Assembly: GCA_903919455.1 (NCBI GenBank)
Contig: CAIXIJ010000127.1
Span: 1 to 44,831, forward strand
Direction of reading: 5' to 3'
Source of the DNA: an uncultured Acidimicrobiaceae bacterium
Lineage (GTDB): Bacteria > Actinomycetota > Acidimicrobiia > Acidimicrobiales > Ilumatobacteraceae
Length of the DNA stretch: 44,831 nt
Below the pieces are notes generated by a model, which had not been told where the DNA came from, did not search any database, and saw only the letters and a program-made list of their open reading frames with translations. How positions within the stretch are numbered: position 1 is the stretch's first letter; each line of letters opens with the position of its first letter. This document shows positions 1-8,258 of the stretch, one piece after another. The position numbers and the translations under genes are program-made.

Positions 1-1
1 A

Positions 2-409
2 GCCGGGGTGCAGATCGACCTCATCACCCGAGGCATCTGCTGCCTACGCCCCGGCGTGCCCGGGCTCAGCGAGACCATCCGTGTGCGCAGCATCCTGGGC
101 CGCTATCTCGAGCATTCGCGCATCATCCGCTTCGAGCACGGCGAGAACGACGAGCCACTGTTCCTCATCGGCAGCGCCGACTGGATGGGCCGCAACCTCG
201 ATCGCCGCATCGAAGTGATGGTGCCGGTCGTGCACCCCAAACACCGGGCCTGGATGGATCAGGTGTTGGAGTTCGACCTCGCCGACGACATCGTTCGCCA
301 GGAGCTCGACGGTGATGGAACCTGGCACCGCCGGGGGCCTGCCGAGTTTGCGGTGGGTGACGCCCAGGAACGGTTGTACCGCTGGGTGAACGAACGCCAA
401 CGCGTCTGA
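2..409 (+). CDS. ppk: Polyphosphate kinase 1, C-terminal end (partial)
   Basis: This is the last 135 residues of a polyphosphate kinase, which makes polyphosphate from ATP reversibly; the gene starts before the window. The frame is open from base 2. Family hallmarks visible are the RGICCLRPGVPGLSE segment near the start, followed by the IRVRSILGRYLEHSRI stretch and the SADWMGRNLDRRIEVMVPV stretch, all typical of the C-terminal phospholipase-D-like catalytic domain. The GTG at base 8 falls inside this conserved segment and is not a real start. It lies directly upstream of the phosphate-uptake operon, so polyphosphate storage and phosphate import sit together. Identification is firm; only the N-terminus is missing. 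Confidence 0.95.
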   Translation, partial: AGVQIDLITRGICCLRPGVPGLSETIRVRSILGRYLEHSRIIRFEHGENDEPLFLIGSADWMGRNLDRRIEVMVPVVHPKHRAWMDQVLEFDLADDIVRQELDGDGTWHRRGPAEFAVGDAQERLYRWVNERQRV

Positions 410-425
410 CCAGGTGCCTTTCTTT

Positions 426-458
426 CCAGTCATCTGTTAGTCATCGTACGTTCATCAA
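426..458 (+). promoter_or_regulatory. PHO box: three 11-nt direct repeats upstream of pstS
   Basis: Three consecutive 11-nt units, 426-436, 437-447 and 448-458, each carry TCATC at the same position (430, 441 and 452). The last two units carry TTAGTCATC and ACGTTCATC. Direct repeats of about 11 nt are the known arrangement for PhoB/PhoP-family operators in bacteria. The array sits 75-107 nt before the pstS start, and a PhoB-like regulator is encoded at the end of the same operon, so autoregulation is likely. The repeat spacing is seen directly; the protein that binds it is inferred. Confidence 0.75.
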
Positions 459-532
459 AACGAGAGCGTCTCGTCACTCAAGTTGTTTACCTTCGCGCGC
501 GTAGTTCCATCCATACTCAAGGAGAACGACGC

Positions 533-1639
533 ATGCACACCATCACCCGTCGCCGAGCATTTATCGGCATCATGTCCCTCGCTCTGTTGGCCTCGGCTTG
601 CGGCAGCGATAGCTCGTCGGCCACCACTACGGCCGGCGGCGCCACCGCAACCACCGCAGCTGACGGCAGCTCAGACCTTTCCGCAACGTTGAACGCATCC
701 GGCGCGACGTTCCCCAAGACGTTCTACGAAGAAGCAATCGCCGGCTTCACCGAAGCGAACACCGGCGTCACCATCAACTACGCCGGTGGCGGCTCGGGCA
801 AGGGCCGTCAGGACCTCGCCGATCAGATCGTCGACTTCGCCGGCACCGACGGCACCATCAAGGACGCAGACCTGCCCGGCTTCAAGGGTGGCGACGTGCT
901 GTACTTCCCGACGGTCGTGGCCCCCATCACCGTGAGCTACAACCTCGGCGTAGATGGTCTGCAGCTCAGCCCGGCAACTATCGCCAAGATCTTCCAACGC
1001 GAGATCACCAACTGGAATGATGCGGCGATCGCTGCGGAGAACCCGGAAGCCACGCTGCCCGATCAGGCCATCACCGTGGTCCACCGCAGTGACTCCAGCG
1101 GCACCACGGGCAACTTCACCAAGTTCCTCGACAAGAGCGTCGGGCCCGACAACGGGGGCATCTGGAAGCTCGGCACCGACAGCACCGTCGAATGGTCGGC
1201 CGATACCCAAGCAGGCGACGGCAACGGAGGTGTGGCCGACGTGGTCGCTTCCACCAAGGGCGCCATTGGCTACGTCGACCTCGCCGACGCAACCGACGCG
1301 GGCCTGAAGTTCGCCGCCATCCAGAACAAGGCCGGCAAGTTCGTGGAGGCCACCCTCGAGGGTGCGTCCAGCGCAGCCGCAGGAGCCGAGATCAAGGACA
1401 ACCTCACCTACAGCGCGATTTGGGCTGAGGGCGACGCCTCGTATCCGATCACGGCTCAGACCTGGATCATCGCCTACGCGAAGCAGACCGACGCTGCCAA
1501 GGCTGACGCGTTGAAGGCGTTCATCAAGTACGTCCTCACCGATGGCCAGACGCTGGCACCCACGGTGGATTACGCACCGCTTCCGGCTGATCTGGCCACC
1601 AAGGCAATCGCCCAGCTCGACTCGCTCGTGGTCGGCTGA
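533..1639 (+). CDS. pstS: Phosphate ABC transporter substrate-binding lipoprotein PstS
   Basis: PstS captures phosphate outside the membrane and hands it to PstCA. The 368-residue product starts with an Arg-rich signal peptide and a lipobox ending LASAC, with Cys23 or so as the lipidated residue. A Ser/Thr/Ala-rich linker of about 35 residues follows. The mature domain opens with ASGATFPKTFYEEAI and contains YAGGGSGKGRQDL and HRSDSSGTTGNF, the family's phosphate-contacting segments. A good ribosome site (AAGGAG, 519-524) lies 8 nt before the ATG. It is the first gene of the pst-pho run and is preceded by a PHO box, so it should be induced by phosphate limitation. Identification is firm. Confidence 0.97.
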   Translation: MHTITRRRAFIGIMSLALLASACGSDSSSATTTAGGATATTAADGSSDLSATLNASGATFPKTFYEEAIAGFTEANTGVTINYAGGGSGKGRQDLADQIVDFAGTDGTIKDADLPGFKGGDVLYFPTVVAPITVSYNLGVDGLQLSPATIAKIFQREITNWNDAAIAAENPEATLPDQAITVVHRSDSSGTTGNFTKFLDKSVGPDNGGIWKLGTDSTVEWSADTQAGDGNGGVADVVASTKGAIGYVDLADATDAGLKFAAIQNKAGKFVEATLEGASSAAAGAEIKDNLTYSAIWAEGDASYPITAQTWIIAYAKQTDAAKADALKAFIKYVLTDGQTLAPTVDYAPLPADLATKAIAQLDSLVVG

Positions 1640-1659
1640 TCCTCTATCACCCTGCAGCG

Positions 1660-1702
1660 CTGTCCGGGCGGCTGGCCCTTCGGGGCCGGGTCGCCCGGAC
1701 AG
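1660..1702 (+). terminator. Strong hairpin between pstS and pstC
   Basis: A perfect 11-bp stem (CTGTCCGGGCG at 1660-1670 with its complement at 1692-1702) encloses a second 5-bp stem GGCCC/GGGCC (1674-1678 and 1683-1687) closed by a TTCG loop. There is no T-tract. It most likely acts as a partial terminator or a 3' stabiliser that keeps pstS mRNA above the rest of the operon, as is common for binding-protein genes. The structure is seen; the role is inferred. Confidence 0.65.
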
Positions 1703-1724
1703 TACTGTGTCGTTCGGTGCTTCC

Positions 1725-2717
1725 ATGACTGCCACCCTGCCTGGTTCCCCTCCGCAGCACCCCGACGACCTCGCGCACCAACTCGAGGGTTCGGGGGACG
1801 TTGCTGACCGCTCATTCCGATCGCTCGCCTATGTGGCGGGCGGTCTGGTGCTCGTCGTGCTCGGTCTCATCACCTGGACGATGGCAAGTCGGAGCTCCGA
1901 CGCCCTGTCGCACATGGGGCTCGACTTTTTCACGACGAAGCGATGGAGCCCGCCCAACCGGGTGTACGGCATCCTGTCGTTCATCTGGGGCACGGTCTAC
2001 ACCTCGGTCATCGCCCTGACGCTCGCCGTTCCGATCTCGCTCGGGATCGCCCTCTACATCACTCAGGTCGCGCCGCTGTGGCTGAAGCGGTCGATGATCT
2101 ACATCATCGACCTCCTCGCCGTCGTGCCCTCCGTGGTGTTCGGCCTGTGGGGTGTCCTGGTGCTGTCGCGGCACATCACCGGGTTCTACGGCTGGCTGTC
2201 GAGCACGTTCGACGGCTGGCCGGTACTCGGCACCATCTTCGGATCCAACCCGCAGGGGCGCTCGTTCTTCACCGCCGGCCTCATCCTCTCGGTGATGATC
2301 ACGCCGATCGTCGTGTCGTTGGCACGAGAGGTGATCGAGACCACGCCGCAGACCGAGAAGGAAGCGGCCCTCGCCCTCGGCGCCACTCGTTGGGAAATGA
2401 TCCGCGGGGCCATCATTCCTCACAGCAAGGGCGGGCTCGTCGGAGCGGTGATGCTCGGGCTCGGTAGAGCGATGGGCGAGACCATCGCCGTTGCGTTGGT
2501 GATCGGTAGTGCCACCGGGCAGATCACCCTCAACGCGTTGGCGCCGGGCAACTCGATGCCGGCGGTGATCACTGCCGAGTGGGGTGAAGCCGACACGCTG
2601 AAGAAGAGCGCCCTGATTGCCATGGCGATGACGCTGTTCGTGATGACCATCGTCGTGAACATGATCGCCACCACGGTGGTGAATCGGTCGATGAAGAAAT
2701 CTCGGGGCGGCGCATGA
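1725..2717 (+). CDS. pstC: Phosphate ABC transporter permease PstC
   Basis: One of the two membrane channel subunits of the high-affinity phosphate importer. The 330-residue product has a hydrophilic N-terminal tail of about 30 residues and then around six hydrophobic segments. The cytoplasmic EAA loop that docks on the ATPase is clear: [20 protein letters not shown] followed by [15 protein letters not shown], both typical of PstC. I chose the ATG at 1725; an in-frame GTG at 1707 would add six residues but lies against the end of the pstS-pstC hairpin. The open frame runs back to 1542 inside pstS, which is only a shadow. The stop overlaps the pstA start (ATGA). Identification is firm. Confidence 0.95.
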   Translation: MTATLPGSPPQHPDDLAHQLEGSGDVADRSFRSLAYVAGGLVLVVLGLITWTMASRSSDALSHMGLDFFTTKRWSPPNRVYGILSFIWGTVYTSVIALTLAVPISLGIALYITQVAPLWLKRSMIYIIDLLAVVPSVVFGLWGVLVLSRHITGFYGWLSSTFDGWPVLGTIFGSNPQGRSFFTAGLILSVMITPIVVSLAREVIETTPQTEKEAALALGATRWEMIRGAIIPHSKGGLVGAVMLGLGRAMGETIAVALVIGSATGQITLNALAPGNSMPAVITAEWGEADTLKKSALIAMAMTLFVMTIVVNMIATTVVNRSMKKSRGGA

Positions 2718-3595
2718 GCCTGACGGTCGATCTTCACGGCAAGCGCTCGTGGCGCATGATGAAGAGCCACTTCATGGTGGGCCTGATGTTCCTTGCGTTT
2801 CTGGTCATCCTGGTGCCGCTCGTGGCGGTCATCGGCACCGTCGTGGCCAAGGGCGCCGGCATCGTGTTCCGCGACTTTCCGGATTGGTTCACCAAGTCCA
2901 TCCCCATTCGCTCGCGTGCGAAGGGTCCCGGCATGGGGCCGGCCATCGTGGGTACCGTGGTGATCACGGCTGCGGCGTCGCTACTGGCCATTCCGCTCGG
3001 AATTCTCGGCGCGGTGTACCTCCACGAGTACGGGCAGCAGTCGAAGCCCGCCCGCGTGATCCGCTTCCTTGCCAACGTGATGACCGGTGTGCCGTCCATC
3101 GTGATGGGATTGTTCATCTATGTCGTGTTCACCCTCCGTTTCGGATTGTCGGGCTTGGGTGGTGCCCTGGCACTCGCCTGCTTGATGCTGCCGGTAGTCA
3201 TCCGCTCAACCGAGGAGATGTTGCGGTTGGTGCCGGGCCATCTGCGCGAGGCGAGCTATGCCCTAGGTACACGCAAGGGCCGCACCATCCTGACGGTGGT
3301 GTTACCGGCTGCACTTCCGGGAGTGGTGAGCGGTTGCCTGCTGGCCATTGCCCGCGCAGCGGGCGAGACGGCGCCCCTGCTGTTCACCATCGGCATTGTG
3401 AACAGCACGAACTGGAACGTGTTCTCCGGCCCGAACACGAGCCTCTCGTATCAGATCTTTCGCAACGCCACCGACCCTCGGGCCGGAGCACAGGAGCGTG
3501 GCTGGGGTGCGGCCTTCACGCTCGTGGCCATTACCTTCCTCTTCACGGTGCTCGCTCGTGTCATCACGGCCCGCTATCAGCGGCGACGCGGGTGA
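2714..3595 (+). CDS. pstA: Phosphate ABC transporter permease PstA
   Basis: The second channel subunit of the phosphate importer. The 293-residue product begins with a short cytoplasmic tail ([10 protein letters not shown]) and a strong membrane segment, and has further hydrophobic segments. Family signatures include [35 protein letters not shown] and the EAA-loop region [20 protein letters not shown] followed by [13 protein letters not shown]. It overlaps pstC by 4 nt, indicating translational coupling, and is followed by pstB after 35 nt. Length and motifs are normal for the family. Confidence 0.95.
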   Translation: MSLTVDLHGKRSWRMMKSHFMVGLMFLAFLVILVPLVAVIGTVVAKGAGIVFRDFPDWFTKSIPIRSRAKGPGMGPAIVGTVVITAAASLLAIPLGILGAVYLHEYGQQSKPARVIRFLANVMTGVPSIVMGLFIYVVFTLRFGLSGLGGALALACLMLPVVIRSTEEMLRLVPGHLREASYALGTRKGRTILTVVLPAALPGVVSGCLLAIARAAGETAPLLFTIGIVNSTNWNVFSGPNTSLSYQIFRNATDPRAGAQERGWGAAFTLVAITFLFTVLARVITARYQRRRG

Positions 3596-3630
3596 CCTTC
3601 GTGCGCACCGACCACACCCAGGAGACACCG

Positions 3631-4473
3631 ATGCCGGTCGACACTGACTCACAGCAACCACACGATGTTTCGCCGTCTACGCACTCCAGCGACGAAGTGT
3701 TCCAGTTGAAGGATCTCGAGGTGCACTACGGCAAGTTCCGAGCGGTGCGCGACGTGAACATGGTGTTGCGTAAACACGAAATCACGGCGTTCATCGGGCC
3801 ATCTGGCTGCGGTAAGACCACCGTGCTGCGCTGCTTGAACCGGATGAACGATGTGATCGATTCGGCGAAGGTGGGAGGCCAGGTGCTCTACCACGGCGTC
3901 GATCTCTATGGCTCGTCGGTCTCCGCCACCGAGGTCCGTCGTCGCATCGGCATGGTGTTCCAGCGTCCGAACCCGTTTCCGAAGAGCATCTACGAGAATG
4001 TCGCGTTCGGACCCAAGGTGAACGGTGTCCGAAGCAAGAGTGAACTCGACGGAATCGTGGAGGAATCCCTCAAATCAGCGGCATTGTGGGATGAAGTGAA
4101 GACTCGTCTGAAGAGTTCGGCATTGGGGATGTCGGGTGGTCAGCAGCAGCGTCTGTGTATCGCCCGCGCCATTGCGGTGCAGCCGGAAGTCATTCTCATG
4201 GACGAGCCCTGTTCAGCGTTGGATCCGGTGGCGACTGCTCGCATCGAGGACCTGATGCAGGGGATCAAGGACCGCTACACCATCGTCATCGTCACGCACA
4301 ACATGCAGCAGGCCGGCCGCGTGAGTGATCGCACCGGTTTCTTCACCACTGAGGTGAACCCCGACAGCGACCGTAGAACGGGCATGCTGGTGGAGTTCGA
4401 TCGCACCCCGGTGATCTTCTCGTCGCCGCGCGACAAGCGCACGGAGGCCTATGTGACGGGGAGGTTCGGCTGA
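3631..4473 (+). CDS. pstB: Phosphate ABC transporter ATP-binding protein PstB
   Basis: The ATPase that drives phosphate import. The 280-residue product carries a Walker A motif GPSGCGKTT (residues 56-64), a Q-loop segment [13 protein letters not shown], the ABC signature MSGGQQQRL and a Walker B motif [13 protein letters not shown] followed by the switch His in VTHNMQQA. The QRPNPFP segment is characteristic of PstB. The ATG at 3631 has a ribosome site AGGAGA (3620-3625). The open frame extends back through pstA, but that part is an out-of-frame shadow. The stop codon overlaps the phoU start (TGATG). Identification is firm. Confidence 0.97.
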   Translation: MPVDTDSQQPHDVSPSTHSSDEVFQLKDLEVHYGKFRAVRDVNMVLRKHEITAFIGPSGCGKTTVLRCLNRMNDVIDSAKVGGQVLYHGVDLYGSSVSATEVRRRIGMVFQRPNPFPKSIYENVAFGPKVNGVRSKSELDGIVEESLKSAALWDEVKTRLKSSALGMSGGQQQRLCIARAIAVQPEVILMDEPCSALDPVATARIEDLMQGIKDRYTIVIVTHNMQQAGRVSDRTGFFTTEVNPDSDRRTGMLVEFDRTPVIFSSPRDKRTEAYVTGRFG

Positions 4474-5210
4474 TGGACGAGCTTCGCAAGAGCTTCCACC
4501 ACGATCTCGAGAAGGCTCGTGGCGACCTCGCCCTGTTGGCCGCTCGGGTCGTCGAGATCATTCCTCGCGCCACTTCGGTGCTACTGGACGGCGACCTTGA
4601 GGGTGCCGAACTGGTGATCCGCGGCGACGCCGAGATCGATGCCCACGCCGTTGATGTGGAAGAGCGCTGCATTCAGATTTTGGCGCTACAGGCGCCGGTG
4701 GCCAGCGATCTGCGCCAGGTGGTGGCGCTGCTGAAGATGATCGCCGAGATCGAGCGCAGCGGCGACCTCGCTGCCAACATCTGCAAGGCAACTCGTCGCA
4801 TCTACGGGCACGAACTCGACCCGAAGTTGCGCGGCATCATCGGGCGCATGGGCGAGCAGGCTGCATCGCTGTATGCGGCGGCCATCGAGGCGTTCCGGGA
4901 AAATGACGCTGCCAAGGCCGCTGCTGTTGACGACATGGATGCGTACCTCGATGCCCTGCAGAAGCAGTTCATTGCGGCGATTTTCGAGTCGCAGGCCGCG
5001 GGGCACATCGACCTGCAGGTAGCGGTGCAGCTTGCGATGGTCGCCCGCTTCTACGAGCGAATCGGCGACCATGCGGTGAATATGGCCGAGCGCGTCACGT
5101 ACATCGTCACCGGCAAGGTCCCCGACCATAAGAAGCCGAAGCGGCCGCAGGTGAACATCGACAGCATCGATGACCTGGGCGCCGCACCGGGGTCAGCTGA
5201 GGCGACGTGA
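4473..5210 (+). CDS. phoU: Phosphate signalling regulator PhoU
   Basis: PhoU links the transporter to the phosphate two-component system and restrains uptake when phosphate is plentiful. The 245-residue product is all-helical in character, with two repeats each carrying the metal-cluster motif E-R-x-x-D: IAEIERSGDLAANI (about residues 90-103) and FYERIGDHAVNMAERV (about 195-210). After the second repeat there is a short charged tail rich in Lys and Pro. It overlaps pstB by one base and the kinase gene by 4 nt, so PstB, PhoU and PhoR are made together. Because the kinase lacks membrane segments, PhoU is the most likely carrier of the phosphate signal (inference). Confidence 0.96.
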   Translation: MDELRKSFHHDLEKARGDLALLAARVVEIIPRATSVLLDGDLEGAELVIRGDAEIDAHAVDVEERCIQILALQAPVASDLRQVVALLKMIAEIERSGDLAANICKATRRIYGHELDPKLRGIIGRMGEQAASLYAAAIEAFRENDAAKAAAVDDMDAYLDALQKQFIAAIFESQAAGHIDLQVAVQLAMVARFYERIGDHAVNMAERVTYIVTGKVPDHKKPKRPQVNIDSIDDLGAAPGSAEAT

Positions 5211-6262
5211 ACCGGTTTTCCCGCACCGACGACAGTCGGTTCCGGCAGGAACTCGATGATGCCCTGCAAGCTTCAGCGACTGCTGCTGCGGAGGCGCAAC
5301 GGCTACGGTCGGCCCTCGACGCTGTCCAGGCTGGCATTATCATCGTCGACGCCAAGGGTGTGGTGGTGGTTCGCAATCATGCTGCGGTGCTCGGCGGGCA
5401 TGCGGATCTGTTGGTGAACGACGTGGTGGGTCGACTCGTCGAGAAAGCTCGTGCTGGTGAAGCCGCTGAGGAGCGGCTGAACCTATTCGGGCCGCCGATT
5501 CGTGTGCTGTCGGTGCGGGCTGTGCCGTTGCCTGATGGTGGGATTCTTGCGACCATCGACGATCTCAGCGAGCGGGCACGACTGGATGCGGTTCGAACCG
5601 ACTTCGTGTCGAACATCAGCCACGAACTGAAAACGCCTGTTGGCGCATTGGCGTTGCTCGCCGAGACCATCATGGACAGCGACGACCTCGAGATGCACCA
5701 GCGTCTTGCATCGAAGATGGTGGACGAAGCGCATCGAGCCGCAGGCACCATCGACGATCTCCTCGAGTTGTCTCGTATCGAACTCGGGGGTCAGGGTGAA
5801 CGCGACGACGTGAGCATCACCGCGGTGCTCCGCGATGCCGCTGCCCGCCAAGGCCTCACTGCCGAGAGTTTCGGCGTGGCCGTCGAGGTCAGCGAAGCGA
5901 ACGGGCTGATGGTGAAGGGCAACCGACTGCAGTTGGTGTCGGCCGTGAGCAACCTCATCGACAACGCAGTGAAGTACAGCAACCGAGGTGGTGTCGTCCG
6001 AGTGGCCGCTGGCAGCTCGGATGGCGCTGTCGAGATCTCGGTTGCCGATCGAGGAGTGGGCATTCCTGCTCGCGACATCGATCGCATCTTCGAGCGCTTC
6101 TATCGCGTGGACCGTGCACGAAGCCGAGATACCGGTGGCACCGGACTCGGCCTCGCTATCGTGCGGCACATTGCGACCAACCACGGCGGCGACGTCGCGG
6201 TTCGTTCTCGCGAGGGCGAGGGCAGCACTTTCACACTCCGAATTCCTATCGAGGAGCATTAA
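5207..6262 (+). CDS. phoR: Phosphate-sensing histidine kinase, PhoR/SenX3-like, without membrane segments
   Basis: A 351-residue sensor kinase expected to phosphorylate the neighbouring PhoB-like regulator. Residues 1-35 are a helical, Ala-rich lead; residues 36-120 resemble a small PAS domain (AGIIIVDAKGVVVVRN). The H-box FVSNISHELKTP places the phospho-accepting His at residue 139. It is followed by the N-box LIDNAVKYS, the G1 box VADRGVGIP and the FYRVDRARSRDTGGTGLGLA segment. I see no hydrophobic stretch long enough to cross the membrane, unlike PhoR of Escherichia coli or SenX3 of mycobacteria. The GTG start overlaps the phoU stop (GTGA). Kinase identity is firm; the phosphate role rests on context. 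Confidence 0.92.
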   Translation: MNRFSRTDDSRFRQELDDALQASATAAAEAQRLRSALDAVQAGIIIVDAKGVVVVRNHAAVLGGHADLLVNDVVGRLVEKARAGEAAEERLNLFGPPIRVLSVRAVPLPDGGILATIDDLSERARLDAVRTDFVSNISHELKTPVGALALLAETIMDSDDLEMHQRLASKMVDEAHRAAGTIDDLLELSRIELGGQGERDDVSITAVLRDAAARQGLTAESFGVAVEVSEANGLMVKGNRLQLVSAVSNLIDNAVKYSNRGGVVRVAAGSSDGAVEISVADRGVGIPARDIDRIFERFYRVDRARSRDTGGTGLGLAIVRHIATNHGGDVAVRSREGEGSTFTLRIPIEEH

Positions 6263-6265
6263 CCG

Positions 6266-6985
6266 ATGGCACCCCAAGGACGCCCCACTGTGCTGGTGGT
6301 GGAGGACGAAGCGAGTTATGTGGAGGCCCTCACCATCGGGCTCACCCGCGAAGGCTTCAACGTCGAAGTGGCAACCGATGGCGCCGAGGCGCTGTTGCGA
6401 TTCGAGGACGTAATGCCCGACCTCGTGCTGCTCGACGTGATGCTGCCGAAGATGAGTGGTATCGACGTGTGCCGACTCATCCGCAAGCGGTCGCAGGTGC
6501 CGATCATCATGGTGACCGCCAAGGGCGCCGAGATCGACACCGTGGTGGGCCTGGAAGTTGGTGCCGATGATTATGTGGCCAAGCCGTACCGCATGCGCGA
6601 ACTCGTGGCTCGCATGCGAGCAGTGATGCGGCGGCACGGCACCGGCACCGTGTCCGACATGCCCGAGATCTCGGCCGGAACGCTCAACGTCGGGCCCCTG
6701 TCGCTCGACCCGGAAGAACACCGGGTGTTGCTCGAGGGCGTGGAAGTGGCGCTGCCGCTGAAGGAGTTCGAGTTGCTCCACCTGCTGATGGCCAACGCAG
6801 GTCGAGTGCTCACCCGCGATGTGCTCATCGACCGTGTGTGGGGCAGCGACTACGTGGGCGACACCAAGACGCTCGACGTGCACGTGAAGCGACTCCGCGC
6901 CAAGGTGGAGCCCGACCCGGCGAACCCGACGCGCATCACAACGATCCGCGGCCTGGGTTACAAGCTCGAGCGTCCGAAGGCCTGA
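6266..6985 (+). CDS. phoB: OmpR-family response regulator PhoB/RegX3
   Basis: A 239-residue DNA-binding response regulator. The receiver domain (residues 1-125) has the acidic pair at residues 13-15 (VVEDE), the phospho-acceptor Asp57 in DLVLLDVMLPK, the Thr of VTAKGAE and the Lys of VAKPYRM. The C-terminal winged helix (about 140-239) includes LKEFELLHLLMANAGRVLTR and DVHVKRLRAKVE, typical of the OmpR/PhoB class. It starts three bases after the kinase stop. Its target is expected to be the 11-nt repeats upstream of pstS, closing a positive loop. The family is firm and the phosphate role strongly implied by the operon. Confidence 0.94.
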   Translation: MAPQGRPTVLVVEDEASYVEALTIGLTREGFNVEVATDGAEALLRFEDVMPDLVLLDVMLPKMSGIDVCRLIRKRSQVPIIMVTAKGAEIDTVVGLEVGADDYVAKPYRMRELVARMRAVMRRHGTGTVSDMPEISAGTLNVGPLSLDPEEHRVLLEGVEVALPLKEFELLHLLMANAGRVLTRDVLIDRVWGSDYVGDTKTLDVHVKRLRAKVEPDPANPTRITTIRGLGYKLERPKA

Positions 6986-6998
6986 CGCTCCCGAGCCC

Positions 6999-7004
6999 TA
7001 CGAT
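6999..7004 (+). promoter_or_regulatory. Candidate -10 box (TACGAT) for a leaderless MFS transcript
   Basis: TACGAT lies 6 nt before the GTG start at 7011, the spacing expected if transcription starts at the start codon. No convincing -35 box or ribosome site is present. Confidence 0.5.
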
Positions 7005-7010
7005 GCGGGC

Positions 7011-8258
7011 GTGAGCCAATCGCGCCCATCGGCCGCACGAGCCGTATCGCCCTTCCAGCGACTGGCGCGTACCCATGTGTTGATGGCCATCGGCGACTCC
7101 GCAATGTACGGAGCACTCGCCGGCTCCTTCCTGCTCGGGCTGAGCCCCGACGCGCAACGGCCGAAGGTGTTGCTGTACCTCTTGGTCAGCGCAGCGCCGT
7201 TCGCCGTGGTGGGGCCAATGATCGGGCCCACAGTGGATCGCATTCCCGGTGGTCGCCGCATGGTGATGCAGATCACGGCCGTCGTTCGGGCGTTGGTCTA
7301 CGTGTTGATGATTCCGCATGTCGACGATCTCCTCCTCTATCCGTTCGTCTTCGTCGCGCTGGTGATGCAGAAGACCTACTCGGTGTCGAGGAGCGCGTTG
7401 GTGCCGATGGTGGTTCGGAATGACAACGAGTTGGTGGAAGCGAACTCGAAGCTCGGCCTCATCTCCGGCATCATCGGGGCCATCGTCATCGGTCCGCTGA
7501 CACTGCTCGGCAAGCTCAGCAGCACCGTGCCGTTGGTGCTGGGCGTGGCGGTGTTCGGTCTCGCCGCCGTGGCAGCGCGACAGCTTCCACGCGACCCTGT
7601 GGCCACGCAGCCCGCTGCACGCGACGAGAAACTGGAGTTGGCCTCCGGTGCCATCCGTTCAGCGAGCGTGGCGATCATGTTCATTCGCGCCTGCATCGGG
7701 TTTCTCACGTTCCATCTGCTGTTCTGGCTACGCCAAGACTTCGGACTCGCCGCGTTTGGTCTTGCCGCTGGTGCCAGCCTCGTGGGTTCGGTGTGCGGCA
7801 ACCTTCTGGCACCGACGCTGCGCCGACGGCTGCAGGAACGCCGCATGCTGATCGGAGCGTTGGGCGTCATCTCGCTTGCGGGCCTGCTGGCAGCGCTCAC
7901 CGGCGGCCTCGCTACTGCGGTGGTCCTGGCGTTCGTCGTGAACTTCTCGAGTTCCATCGGACGATTGGCCTTCGACTCGATCGTGCAGCGCGATGCCCCC
8001 GACGCCAATCAGGGCCGAGCGTTCGCCCAGTTCGAGACTCGCTTCCAGTTGGCCTGGGTGATGGCCGGTCTGCCCGCGGTGGCGTTCACGCTTCCCGGCC
8101 AGGTTGGGTTCCTGCTCGTGGGGCTCGCGGCCGCCACTGCGTTGGTGCTCTTCCTGCGTGGGATGAACCCTCGTGGACGACCTACAGCTCCAGGCGGGCG
8201 ATCCAGAGGCCCGGCGCCTCGATCTCGGCCGGGGTGGGCAGCGCCGACGGTTTCGTGA
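7011..8258 (+). CDS. MFS transporter
   Basis: A 415-residue membrane protein of the major facilitator superfamily, with about 10-12 hydrophobic segments. The loop between segments 2 and 3 reads PTVDRIPGGRRMVM, a degenerate form of the DRxGRR motif typical of efflux members. A second half begins near residue 220 (SVAIMFIRACIGFLTFHLLFW). The substrate cannot be told. The GTG start has no ribosome site but sits 6 nt after a TACGAT box, consistent with a leaderless mRNA. The last 25 or so codons run antisense into the convergent gene, giving a Pro/Arg/Gly-rich tail that probably has no function of its own. Confidence 0.85.
   Translation: MSQSRPSAARAVSPFQRLARTHVLMAIGDSAMYGALAGSFLLGLSPDAQRPKVLLYLLVSAAPFAVVGPMIGPTVDRIPGGRRMVMQITAVVRALVYVLMIPHVDDLLLYPFVFVALVMQKTYSVSRSALVPMVVRNDNELVEANSKLGLISGIIGAIVIGPLTLLGKLSSTVPLVLGVAVFGLAAVAARQLPRDPVATQPAARDEKLELASGAIRSASVAIMFIRACIGFLTFHLLFWLRQDFGLAAFGLAAGASLVGSVCGNLLAPTLRRRLQERRMLIGALGVISLAGLLAALTGGLATAVVLAFVVNFSSSIGRLAFDSIVQRDAPDANQGRAFAQFETRFQLAWVMAGLPAVAFTLPGQVGFLLVGLAAATALVLFLRGMNPRGRPTAPGGRSRGPAPRSRPGWAAPTVS

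Noticed and set aside
5483-6883. Long minus-strand frame opposite phoR and phoB
   Set aside because: The plus-strand kinase and regulator are unmistakable; the opposing frame is His-rich with no domain.
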